Source: Actinomycetota bacterium (lineage in GTDB: Bacteria > Actinomycetota > Thermoleophilia > UBA2241). Taken from it: 5,077 bases of DNA. The position numbers and the translations under genes are program-made. Each line of letters opens with the position of its first letter. Position 1 is the first letter of the stretch. The stretch covers positions 7,368 through 12,444 of the forward strand of contig PKYM01000188.1 of NCBI GenBank assembly GCA_003132645.1. Reading direction: 5' to 3'. This document shows positions 1-5,072 of this stretch, one piece after another. The notes under the pieces were generated by a model. The model was not told where the DNA came from and did no database searches. It was given only the letters and a program-made list of their open reading frames with translations.

Positions 1-810
1 GTGCGGCGAGCCGGCGCGCGTGATGCGCCCGTAGTGGGCGACCGCGGCCGAGGCGCGCACGGACGGCACGATACCGAAGTAGGCAGAGACCTGCTTTGCC
101 GACCCGAAGCGACGCCAGTCGCCGAGCTCGGCGATGAGCGTGGCGGCAGTGATGAAGCCGACACCGGGGATGCTCTGCAGCAGTTGCAGCTCGGGTGCGC
201 CGTCGAGTCGTCCGTGCAGCAGCGCGGTCAGCGCGACGACATGGCCGTCGGCCTCGGCGATCGCGGCGAGCAGCAGCTCGACCAGGGCGCGGCTGTGGGC
301 GTCGAGCGGAAGCTCGGCGAGCCAGGCGCGGCCGCCGCGACCAAAGAGGTCGGTGCCGCCGTGGCGCAGGCACTGACGCGCGAGCAGGTTGCTGATGCGG
401 TTCTTGGCGGTGGTGCGCTGGCCGATGAAGCGCCAGCGGAGGCGCACCAGGTCGCGCAGGTCGCGCACCTCCTGAGGCGCCGCCCAGGCCTCGGGGATGA
501 GGTCGGTGCGCAGGAGGTGGGCAAGGATGCGCGCGTCGATGCGGTCGGTCTTGATGCGCGCCGAGGCGATCGCCTTGATGCGCGAGGGGTGCGCCAACTT
601 GACGACATCGGCGCAGTCGCAGAGCGCGTCGTAGGTGTGGTGCCAGCTGCCGGTCGCCTCAAGGACGACAGCGCAGTCCCGGGAGGGAACGACCGCGGCG
701 ACCTCCTCGGTGGGCAGGTTGCCCTCGGCGAGGATCTCGCCGCCGGGATCCATGAGGCAGTACTGGGTGCGAACCTTGTGGACGTCGAGCCCGAGGTAAC
801 AGGATGACAT
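1..810 (-). CDS. IS110-family transposase, N-terminal 270 residues (cut by window edge)
   Basis: This is a DEDD (RuvC-like) transposase of the IS110 family, which moves its element by RNA-guided recombination. The protein opens with SSCYLGLDVHK and shows the expected acidic residues: D9 in GLDVHK, E51 in VLEATGSW, and D89 and D92 in KTDRIDARIL. The C-terminal transposase_20-type domain is recognisable from IPGVGFITA (about 214-222) through AELGDWRRF and FGIVPS to GRITRAGSPH at the window edge. S254 sits where the family's catalytic serine is expected. The ATG start is preceded by AAGGAG eight bases upstream. The reading frame is open to base 1, so the C-terminus, probably several tens of residues, lies outside. 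I cannot tell from this part whether the element belongs to the IS110 or the IS1111 group. A long plus-strand frame over the same bases is a shadow of this gene. Confidence 0.95.
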   Translation of the reverse strand, partial: MSSCYLGLDVHKVRTQYCLMDPGGEILAEGNLPTEEVAAVVPSRDCAVVLEATGSWHHTYDALCDCADVVKLAHPSRIKAIASARIKTDRIDARILAHLLRTDLIPEAWAAPQEVRDLRDLVRLRWRFIGQRTTAKNRISNLLARQCLRHGGTDLFGRGGRAWLAELPLDAHSRALVELLLAAIAEADGHVVALTALLHGRLDGAPELQLLQSIPGVGFITAATLIAELGDWRRFGSAKQVSAYFGIVPSVRASAAVAHYGRITRAGSPH

Positions 811-827
811 CGGCGCTGCTCCTTCCC

Positions 828-856
828 TGTCGACGATGACTACGACGACAGTGTCG
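828..856. repeat. Overlapping inverted repeats in the IS110 leader
   Basis: Two mutually exclusive hairpins can be drawn just upstream of the transposase start. TGTCGACG at 828-835 pairs with CGACGACA at 843-850 (7 of 8 positions) around a seven-base loop. CGACAGTGTCG at 846-856 is a perfect palindrome with one central base. They could be part of a structured leader or a bridge RNA, an internal transposase-binding site, or a regulatory fold controlling transposase translation. Only the pairing is seen; the role is inferred. Confidence 0.35.
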
Positions 857-883
857 GTCGAGCGTCCTTTTCATGCCATCTTG

Positions 884-1042
884 CTAGCCGGATGCCCCGT
901 CTGCCCGCCTGAAGAGGTACAGGTGGCGCTCCTCGCCGTTGACGATTTCGCCGCCCATGAAGAACTCGGCGCCGCGAAACGGGGAGGTCTGTACCTTGGT
1001 CGGCCGAAACAGGCAGGAGACGTGCTCGAGCGCTTTGGACAC
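884..1042 (-). CDS. Hypothetical 52-residue protein
   Basis: I do not recognise this small protein. The preferred start is a GTG preceded by a purine-rich stretch (GGGAGGGGAGGCAGGA); an ATG 33 bases further upstream would give 63 residues. From that GTG the protein reads SKALEHVSCLFRPTKVQ and continues to a C-terminal YLFRRADGASG. Codon third positions are overwhelmingly G or C, which fits real coding sequence in this GC-rich DNA. It lies between the second acetyltransferase and the insertion sequence, on the same strand as all other genes. No signal peptide, membrane helix or known motif is visible. It may be a remnant of a larger cassette gene, a small intact cassette gene, or non-coding IS sequence that is open by chance. 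Confidence 0.4.
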   Translation of the reverse strand: MSKALEHVSCLFRPTKVQTSPFRGAEFFMGGEIVNGEERHLYLFRRADGASG

Positions 1043-1096
1043 TCCTGCCTCCCCTCCCACGTAGCCGTGCTCCATTCGGTAAGATCCGGCCGGCGG

Positions 1097-1594
1097 TCAG
1101 CTGGGGGATGGCGACGTCAGCAGGTCGAGCTCGAGCACCAGTTCGCCCTGGTGCACTTGGCCGGTCGCCCGGAAGCCCTGTCGCAAGTAGAAGCCGATGG
1201 GCGAGGCCGGGCCTTGCCCGACGGAGGTGAGCAGCACCCGGGCATCGGTCCGCGTGCGTACGTGCTTGACCACCAGACTGAGTGCCGCGCTCCCATGGCC
1301 CCGCCCCTGGTAGCGCTGGTCGATAAGCAACCGCCAGAGGAAGTACGGGCCGAGGTAGTCGGGGTTCACCACCGTGATGCCGTCGCTGATCATGACGAAG
1401 CCGACAGGCTTGTCGTCGAGGTACAGGGCGCGGTACCAGGGGCATGCGTCGGGCGTCTCTGCCGCCTCGACGAGTGACTCTGCGACGCCCGCGACGTACT
1501 CGGCCTGCACCGCGGTGACCGTTAGTGCCTCGGCCGCCGCCCGGTTGGCCGGCGTGATCTCGCGGAGGCCCACGTTCGGAGCACAGATCGTCAT
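1097..1594 (-). CDS. GNAT-family N-acetyltransferase, diamine/spermidine acetyltransferase-like
   Basis: This 165-residue cytoplasmic protein is a complete GNAT acetyltransferase, transferring acetyl from acetyl-CoA to an amine. The acetyl-CoA pyrophosphate-binding motif is R94-Y-Q-G-R-G99 (RxxGxG), preceded by the strand YFLWRLLID. The C-terminal core motif GFYLRQGF (about 134-141) follows SVGQGPASPI, a combination typical of the BltD/PaiA/SpeG-like branch that acetylates polyamines or diamines. Substrate assignment is inference from that resemblance. Length is normal for the family, so the gene appears intact. The ATG has no strong Shine-Dalgarno sequence upstream; a weak GGCGG lies nearby. 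It follows the membrane-protein gene by 67 bases on the same strand, without a recognisable attC between them, and no attC is visible after its stop. Confidence 0.85.
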   Translation of the reverse strand: MTICAPNVGLREITPANRAAAEALTVTAVQAEYVAGVAESLVEAAETPDACPWYRALYLDDKPVGFVMISDGITVVNPDYLGPYFLWRLLIDQRYQGRGHGSAALSLVVKHVRTRTDARVLLTSVGQGPASPIGFYLRQGFRATGQVHQGELVLELDLLTSPSPS

Positions 1595-1661
1595 TGTGCC
1601 GCCGGGTGAAGCTGGATGTTGGGCAGGCTCCTCAACCGGTCACATTGGTATCGGCGACACA

Positions 1662-1961
1662 CTAGGCGTGCAGCACCGCCCGAACGACGATGCTGAGTGC
1701 GACCACAATCACGATGGCGATGAAGACAGAGACGCCGAGCCTGATGCCAGAGCGCGATGCGCCGGCGTTGCGGTCGGCCAAGCCGTAGCTGATCGGCACG
1801 ACGACGAGGCCCGCGATCGGCGTCAGGAAGAACGTCAGCAGGAAGCCCAAAGCGAATCCGGTCCACTGCGAACGTCCTTTGCGCCGCCAGATGAAGTAGC
1901 ACCAGTAGGCGATGCCAAGCGCTCCGATGAGCCAGCACAGCACGAGCAGCAGGCCGAGCAT
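1662..1961 (-). CDS. Small membrane protein with three predicted helices
   Basis: The protein is 99 residues from the ATG that begins MLGLLLVLCWLIG. Three hydrophobic segments are visible: about 2-24, 33-58 and 73-97. A basic cluster RRKGRS at 26-31 separates the first two, and DRNAGASRSG precedes the third. The frame is open further upstream, but the extension is arginine- and proline-rich, not membrane-like, and overlaps the upstream acetyltransferase gene, so I chose the internal start where the first hydrophobic segment begins; GGGGTG lies a few bases upstream. A GTG three codons earlier is a possible alternative. No family is recognised and no function can be assigned. Small membrane proteins of unknown function are common cargo of integron cassettes, which fits the setting. 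Confidence 0.7.
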   Translation of the reverse strand: MLGLLLVLCWLIGALGIAYWCYFIWRRKGRSQWTGFALGFLLTFFLTPIAGLVVVPISYGLADRNAGASRSGIRLGVSVFIAIVIVVALSIVVRAVLHA

Positions 1962-2050
1962 GTCCCACACCCCATGGTTGATCTTCTGTAGCGTACGGCA
2001 AGAGCCGGGCGCACACACGCTCGCGGCTGGTCGACGGGGCGAAAGGGGAG

Positions 2051-2635
2051 TCAGGCTTGCGACGATTTGCGCACAACCTTGGTCACTACCCAATGGTTCT
2101 TCCCAAGGCGACGGGTTCGCCGGAACCCTTGACGCTCGAACATCGACACCGTGCCATTGTGAAGGAAGGATCCCGAGACCGATCGACCTTCGGCGTCTTC
2201 AGGGTAGCTTTCCACGGTCCCTCCCCCGAGCCGGGCGATTTCCCGCAGAGCGCCCTTGAGAGCGGCGCATGCGACCCCTTTGCCCCTGTAGTCCCGGTCC
2301 ACGAAAAGGCAGGTGATCCTCCAATCCGGAAGGTCGGTGAGACCTTCGAGATAGGCTCGCTTGTGCTTGATGCGTGGAAGCTCGTCTGTTGGCCCGAACT
2401 GACACCAGCCTACGGAGGTCGAGCCGTCGTACACGAGGGCGGCGTGAGCTTGGCCTTCCCGGACTCGACGTTCTTTCTCAGATCGGTTCTGCGACGCGGT
2501 CTTATCCCGCCCCACACCCTCGGGGTGGAAGGCCATGCACCAGCAGCCACCCCAAACGCCGTTGTGCCTTTCGGCCAGGCGCGCGAAGTCCAGCCATGTG
2601 GTTTCGTCCAGAGGTTTCACGTAGAGGCCGGTCAT
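2051..2635 (-). CDS. GNAT-family N-acetyltransferase
   Basis: This 194-residue protein belongs to a widespread GNAT subgroup recognised by the N-terminal HNGVWGGCWCM block (about 24-34), the central GWCQFGP strand (76-82), WRITCLFVD, and the acetyl-CoA loop around DYRGKGVA (115-122). The C-terminal motif MFERQGFRR closes the fold. The first position of the RxxGxG/A loop is aspartate rather than arginine or glutamine. The family presumably acetylates a small amine or protein N-terminus, but the substrate is unknown. The ATG lies 15 bases after the TatD stop, with AAAGGGTGGG as its ribosome binding site, so the two genes are probably translated from one message. It appears full length. Its stop is followed by 89 bases without a clear attC before the membrane-protein gene. 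Confidence 0.88.
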   Translation of the reverse strand: MTGLYVKPLDETTWLDFARLAERHNGVWGGCWCMAFHPEGVGRDKTASQNRSEKERRVREGQAHAALVYDGSTSVGWCQFGPTDELPRIKHKRAYLEGLTDLPDWRITCLFVDRDYRGKGVACAALKGALREIARLGGGTVESYPEDAEGRSVSGSFLHNGTVSMFERQGFRRTRRLGKNHWVVTKVVRKSSQA

Positions 2636-2650
2636 AGCCCACCCTTTCGG

Positions 2651-3238
2651 TCAAGACGATATCGGCTGGCGCATAACCTGCGCGTGCGTCTCACGCGCAT
2701 TGCCCGGCCATCCGCGCCTCGATCGCCCCACGCCGACCGTGAAGTAGCAGCCAAGCGCCAAGTAGTCGTCGATGAGACTCCGTGGACCGGAATACCAGTG
2801 CACGATGCAGCCCTTGAGCCGATGGGATCTCAGCGCATCCAGGACTTCACGTTCTGCGCCTTTGGTGTGGAGGTTCATTGGCTTCCCCAAAGGTGCAGCC
2901 CATTCGCACTGATAGTCGAAAACCACCCGCTGGCTTTCATGAGAACTCTTGTCCTCGACGAAGTGGAAATCGAGACCCGCTTCTCCGATCATCGGGGTTT
3001 CCTCGAGATACTCGTCAAGCACCGTAAGGTCGTCTCGATACCGGGGAGCCTCCCACGGGTGCACGCCAAAGGCGGGCCTGAGATAAGGGGACCGCTCGGC
3101 AAGGGCCTTGCTCTCCAAGTACGACTCCACGTCCATGGCGACCGCGACGGTCAAGATGTGGTGGTCCTCGATCTGCCCGATCGCGTCTGCCAGGCGGTCC
3201 GCGTACCTGTCGAGATGAGCGTGCGCATCGACGAGCAT
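2651..3238 (-). CDS. TatD-family metal-dependent hydrolase, C-terminally truncated
   Basis: The first 170 or so residues match TatD-like metal-dependent hydrolases (amidohydrolase TIM barrel, DNase-like). Metal ligands are visible: H6 and H8 in DAHAHLD, E86 in IGEAGLDFH, H124 in NLHTKG and H147 in VHWYSG. The resemblance runs to GCYFTVGV (163-170). There the usual continuation, which carries the late catalytic aspartate of the TETDNP-type motif, is replaced by an arginine-rich tail of about 25 residues unlike any TatD. Total length is 195 residues against roughly 250-260 for the family, so the enzyme is probably inactive. The ATG has a good GGAGGGG site and lies 48 bases after the attC at 3286-3372, as expected for the first gene of the next cassette. 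The tail is encoded by an attC-like arm, suggesting a deletion junction near 2690-2730. Confidence 0.85.
   Translation of the reverse strand: MLVDAHAHLDRYADRLADAIGQIEDHHILTVAVAMDVESYLESKALAERSPYLRPAFGVHPWEAPRYRDDLTVLDEYLEETPMIGEAGLDFHFVEDKSSHESQRVVFDYQCEWAAPLGKPMNLHTKGAEREVLDALRSHRLKGCIVHWYSGPRSLIDDYLALGCYFTVGVGRSRRGWPGNARETHAQVMRQPISS
2657..2684 (-). other. Degenerate half attC site
   Basis: These bases align without gaps to the 3' arm of the attC at 3944-3971. TGGCGCATAACCTG at 2667-2680 matches TGGCGCTTAACCTG at 3954-3967 in 13 of 14 positions, and 20 of 28 positions match overall. The core box that should read GTTAGGC on the minus strand is GATATCG, so the GTT needed for cleavage is gone. 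The partner arm, expected some 60 bases to the right, is not found; TatD-derived sequence lies there instead. I read it as a dead attC remnant. Confidence 0.55.
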
Positions 3239-3285
3239 CCGTCCCCTCCAGGGCAGATTGCGTCGTGGTCAGGCGCCACGTGTGT

Positions 3286-3372
3286 GCCTAACGGTTGGCG
3301 TTTGAGCAGCGAGCGCCGCCGCTCGTGGTCGACGCAAGCCCATGGCGAGTCGGCCCGAAACGCTCGTTAGGC
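3286..3372 (-). other. attC site of the toxin-antitoxin cassette
   Basis: The site is 87 bp, bounded by GCCTAAC and GTTAGGC (consensus RYYYAAC and GTTRRRY). On the minus strand the inner arm GCGTTTCGGGCCGA pairs with the complement of the other arm GCGTTTGAGCAG, with an extra C and an extra A in the 5' arm. These unpaired bases set the orientation, and they point the same way as the genes. The toxin stop codon TAG directly abuts the R'' box. Recombination would cut G^TT at 3292/3291. Confidence 0.9.
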
Positions 3373-3636
3373 CTACTCATAGTGCGTCCACATGCGCAGT
3401 ACCTTCACGGCGTGCTCGTCCTTGAGAACCTGATAGACAAGCCGGAGCTGGATATTGATCCGACGCGAGTAAGCGCCGTGCAGGTCGCCGACGAGCTTCT
3501 CAAAGAGCGGCGGCGAGCGGAACGGGTCGTCGGCCAGAACGTCCAGCAGCTCCTGCGCCCTGGGCTTCAGACCCGCAGCGGCAAGACGCTTGGCGTCCTT
3601 CTGGGCCTGCTTTGTGTAGAGCAGGCGCCAGGTCAC
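3373..3636 (-). CDS. yoeB: YoeB/Txe-family toxin, ribosome-dependent mRNA interferase
   Basis: This 87-residue protein is a full-length Txe/YoeB-type RNase of the RelE superfamily, which enters the ribosomal A site and cleaves translated mRNA. Diagnostic blocks are YTKQAQKDAKRLAAAGLK (7-24), FEKLVGDLHGAYSRRINIQ (45-63), RLVYQV and the C-terminal MWTHYE. The catalytic residues known from E. coli YoeB are in place: E46, R65 and the C-terminal histidine-tyrosine pair (H85, Y86). Residue 64 is leucine where histidine is usual (QHRLVY). The start is GTG, overlapping the antitoxin stop by four bases (GTGA), which indicates translational coupling from the antitoxin. The stop lies directly against the cassette's attC. 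All key residues are intact, so an active toxin is likely. Confidence 0.95.
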   Translation of the reverse strand: MTWRLLYTKQAQKDAKRLAAAGLKPRAQELLDVLADDPFRSPPLFEKLVGDLHGAYSRRINIQLRLVYQVLKDEHAVKVLRMWTHYE

Positions 3637-3875
3637 CAGTCGAGCTTGTCATCCAGATCCTCGACGGGCGTCGCCATGCCTTCGAGGATGGACTCCCGCA
3701 TGCCGGGGATCGACAGCAGATGCAGCGTCTCCTGCACGGCACGCCAGTCGTCTTCGGACACGAGCACGGCGTTGCTGCGCCGACCGGTGATCTCGATGGG
3801 CTCATGCGAGGCCGCAACGTCGTCAAGGAGCGTGTAGAGCCGCTTGCGGGCCTCGGTGGCGCTGATGCTGGTCAC
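3633..3875 (-). CDS. yefM: YefM/Phd-family antitoxin
   Basis: The 80-residue protein has the Phd/YefM start MTSISATEARKRLYTLLDDV, followed by PIEITGRRSNAVLVSEDDW and an acidic C-terminal part ending VEDLDDKLDW. In the family the N-terminal part dimerises and binds DNA, and the C-terminal part wraps the toxin. I chose the GTG at 3875-3873 because AGGAGG at 3889-3884 lies eight bases upstream; the GTG at 3884 overlaps that site and would add only three residues. The gene is translationally coupled to the toxin. As in other such pairs, the antitoxin and the complex are expected to repress their own promoter, and a paired CGTACG motif lies just upstream. Confidence 0.94.
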   Translation of the reverse strand: MTSISATEARKRLYTLLDDVAASHEPIEITGRRSNAVLVSEDDWRAVQETLHLLSIPGMRESILEGMATPVEDLDDKLDW

Positions 3876-3883
3876 GTCAGCCA

Positions 3884-3889
3884 CCTCCT
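3884..3889 (-). promoter_or_regulatory. Ribosome binding site deciding the antitoxin start
   Basis: A perfect AGGAGG lies eight bases before the GTG at 3875. It overlaps the alternative GTG at 3884, which rules that codon out as the main start. Confidence 0.8.
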
Positions 3890-3893
3890 TTCA

Positions 3894-3911
3894 CGTACGT
3901 TATACCGTACG
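3894..3911 (-). promoter_or_regulatory. Putative YefM operator overlapping the antitoxin promoter
   Basis: CGTACG occurs at 3894-3899 and again at 3906-3911, separated by TTATAC, so the two palindromes are 12 bp apart centre to centre. Known YefM operators use palindromes with a TGTACA core at the same spacing; the GTAC centre is shared. On the minus strand TATAAC at 3904-3899 is a good -10 box lying within the operator, so bound antitoxin would block RNA polymerase. No good -35 is seen at standard distance; TTGACG at 3932-3927 is 22 bases away. Confidence 0.65.
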
Positions 3912-3943
3912 CCTCGCCCTTCGACACGTCAACGGGGAGTTGG

Positions 3944-4030
3944 GCCTAACGTGTGGCGCTTAACCTGTGCGCCGTGCACCTGGAGTCTGTCTCGGCGCTT
4001 GGGCGCATCAGGTTGATGCGCTTGTTAGGC
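3944..4030 (-). other. attC site of the lipoprotein cassette
   Basis: The site is 87 bp, bounded by GCCTAAC and GTTAGGC. The minus-strand 5' arm GCGCATCAACCTGATGCGCC pairs with the other arm (complement GCGCTTAACCTGTGCGCC) over 18 positions. Exactly two bases, a C and an A, are left over in the 5' arm; these are the two extrahelical bases typical of attC. They fix the orientation as minus, matching the lipoprotein gene that ends 31 bases upstream of it. Confidence 0.93.
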
Positions 4031-4061
4031 GTGTCTGGCGATCGGTCACGGGGTCAGGAAC

Positions 4062-4520
4062 TCACGGCGTGGTGGGATAGGCGGTGCCGCCGGAGACCTT
4101 CACCCACTTCACGGGTTTGCCCAGCGGGCCGCTCGGGGTGCTGGAGTTGGCCCAGGCCAGTTGCCCGGATCTTGGCAGGTAGGCGATTTCGGCCCTGAGC
4201 CTGCCCATGCCCGGGACCTTGTAGGCTCCAGCGAGAGTGTCGCCGTGACGAGTGAATGGAATCGCGAGCGTGGGCCGCGGGGACGCGGGTTCTTGCCCCG
4301 GGCCCCAATACACCACGGTGACGAGGTAGCCCGCTTGCGCCCTCGTGATGATCATCGGTGGCGACCCTGACGGCTTGCCGCTGGGTGTCTGCGGGCGCCA
4401 CGTGCCGAGGAACGGATCAGGCGTCGCCTGGGCGCTGCCACAGCCAGCGAGCAGCAGGACGGCAACGAGCGACGCGATAACCACCGCCGCACCGAGAATC
4501 AGCGGTCTGACTCGCTTCAC
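4062..4520 (-). CDS. Putative secreted lipoprotein
   Basis: The 152-residue protein has a classic lipoprotein signal peptide: basic MKRVRP, a long hydrophobic stretch and the lipobox LAGC with the acylated cysteine at C27. After a short linker (GSAQATP) the mature part begins DPFLGTWRP. It contains alternating strand-like segments such as MIITRAQAGYLVTVVYW, LAIPFTRHGDTLAGAY and RLRAEIAYLP, suggesting a small all-beta, perhaps lipocalin-like, domain outside the membrane. No specific family or ligand can be named. The start is GTG with AGGAGGGAGC directly upstream, only a few bases after the attC at 4537-4623, so it begins its cassette in the normal way. Without a visible promoter it probably relies on readthrough from upstream. 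The gene appears intact. Confidence 0.8.
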   Translation of the reverse strand: MKRVRPLILGAAVVIASLVAVLLLAGCGSAQATPDPFLGTWRPQTPSGKPSGSPPMIITRAQAGYLVTVVYWGPGQEPASPRPTLAIPFTRHGDTLAGAYKVPGMGRLRAEIAYLPRSGQLAWANSSTPSGPLGKPVKWVKVSGGTAYPTTP

Positions 4521-4536
4521 GCTCCCTCCTGACCTC

Positions 4537-4623
4537 GCCTAACGTGTGGCGTTTGAGCAGCGAGCGCCGCCGCTCATGCCTGCGCCAAGCCTACTGCGAG
4601 TCTGCTCGATGCGCTTGTTGGGC
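4537..4623 (-). other. attC site of the tautomerase-like cassette
   Basis: The site is 87 bp, bounded by GCCTAAC and GTTGGGC as read on the plus strand; on the minus strand it starts GCCCAACAAGCGCATCGAGC. The arms pair with an extra C and A in the minus-strand 5' arm, as in the other two sites. The arm at 4537-4575 matches 3286-3324 in 37 of 39 positions, so the two sites share recent ancestry. The 112 bases between this site and the stop of the gene it follows hold a run of eight C (4666-4673) and no recognised feature. Confidence 0.92.
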
Positions 4624-4735
4624 AGCGCGACCCGCGTGGCCTGGGGTGTGCAGACCAACGCTCAACCCCCCCCTGTTGTGCGCTCTCTGCCGCCTGCTCA
4701 GCCGGTGCCTGGGCCATCGCCTGCTCGAACGACCA

Positions 4736-5068
4736 TCAAAGAGACACCCACCCGCTCCTTTCGACGTCATACGGTCTGATCACAACCTTCACTCTCCTAT
4801 CTGCGCCGGCGGTCGTTTGGAAGGCCCTTGCGAGTCGCGTCGCAAGCTCCTGCAAGGCTTCCTTGGTGCGCTCAGTCCGCTCCCACAGATCAACGTTGAT
4901 TCTGGTCACCTCGCCATCGAAGTCATCGGGACTGCGAATCGGAACAAGGTCGATCTCGTAGTCGTTGATGGCGAGTTCAGGCATGCTGGTTAGCGCACGC
5001 CTTGTCGCTTCCTCAAGATCTGACAAACGGTCTTCCCTTCTCAGATTGAAGACAGTGACCAATGGCAT
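4736..5068 (-). CDS. Small protein resembling the tautomerase superfamily
   Basis: The 110-residue protein starts MPLVTVFNLR, with proline directly after the initiator methionine, as in 4-oxalocrotonate tautomerase-like enzymes where this proline becomes the catalytic N-terminus. The later pattern, INVDLWERTERTKEALQELA then VKVVIRPYD and a terminal SGWVSL, resembles the strand-helix-strand repeat of that superfamily. No further active-site residues can be assigned with confidence, and the acidic stretch RSPDDFDGE is unusual. If correct, the enzyme would tautomerise or dehalogenate a small acid in the cytoplasm. GGAGG lies four bases before the ATG, giving strong initiation. It is the first complete gene from the right and its attC follows 112 bases after the stop. 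It could instead be an unrelated conserved cassette protein. Confidence 0.6.
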   Translation of the reverse strand: MPLVTVFNLRREDRLSDLEEATRRALTSMPELAINDYEIDLVPIRSPDDFDGEVTRINVDLWERTERTKEALQELATRLARAFQTTAGADRRVKVVIRPYDVERSGWVSL

Positions 5069-5072
5069 GGTT

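Larger units (their letters stand above)
1..883 (-). mobile_element. IS110-family insertion sequence, partial
   Basis: The transposase gene and its leader indicate an IS110-family element entering from the left. Only the transposase-upstream end can lie in this window. Its exact boundary is not visible, because these elements lack obvious terminal inverted repeats and the other end is missing. I place the limit provisionally just before the stop of the neighbouring small ORF. If the non-coding end is longer, as in IS110-group members that carry the bridge RNA upstream of the transposase, the boundary would move to the right and that small ORF would be part of the element. Confidence 0.6.

Noticed and set aside
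1..807. Long plus-strand open frame of 268 codons
   Set aside because: It is antisense to the IS110 transposase, whose motifs are unmistakable; the product has no recognisable domain.
1619..1625. GCCCAAC on the minus strand just before the GNAT gene at 1594
   Set aside because: It fits the R'' consensus, but no complementary arm or GTTRRRY box follows at attC distance; the sequence continues into the acetyltransferase.
1962..2053. Possible attC after the GNAT gene ending at 2051, starting with GCCTGAC at the stop codon
   Set aside because: The box deviates from the consensus, a weak CGCTACA lies about 65 bases on, and the arms do not pair.
2057..3370. Plus-strand open frame of 437 codons
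   Set aside because: It runs antisense through the GNAT, TatD and attC sequences and has no protein-like pattern. High GC makes such shadows common.
3927..3932. TTGACG as -35 box of the toxin-antitoxin promoter
   Set aside because: It lies 22 bases from TATAAC, too far for a standard promoter.
4666..4673. Run of eight C between the tautomerase-like gene and its attC
   Set aside because: A short homopolymer in non-coding GC-rich DNA; no structure or gene depends on it.
3295..4779. Two plus-strand frames that both begin MAFEQRAPPL (at 3295 and 4546)
   Set aside because: The shared start is simply the conserved arm of two attC sites translated; the rest differs and is antisense to other genes.
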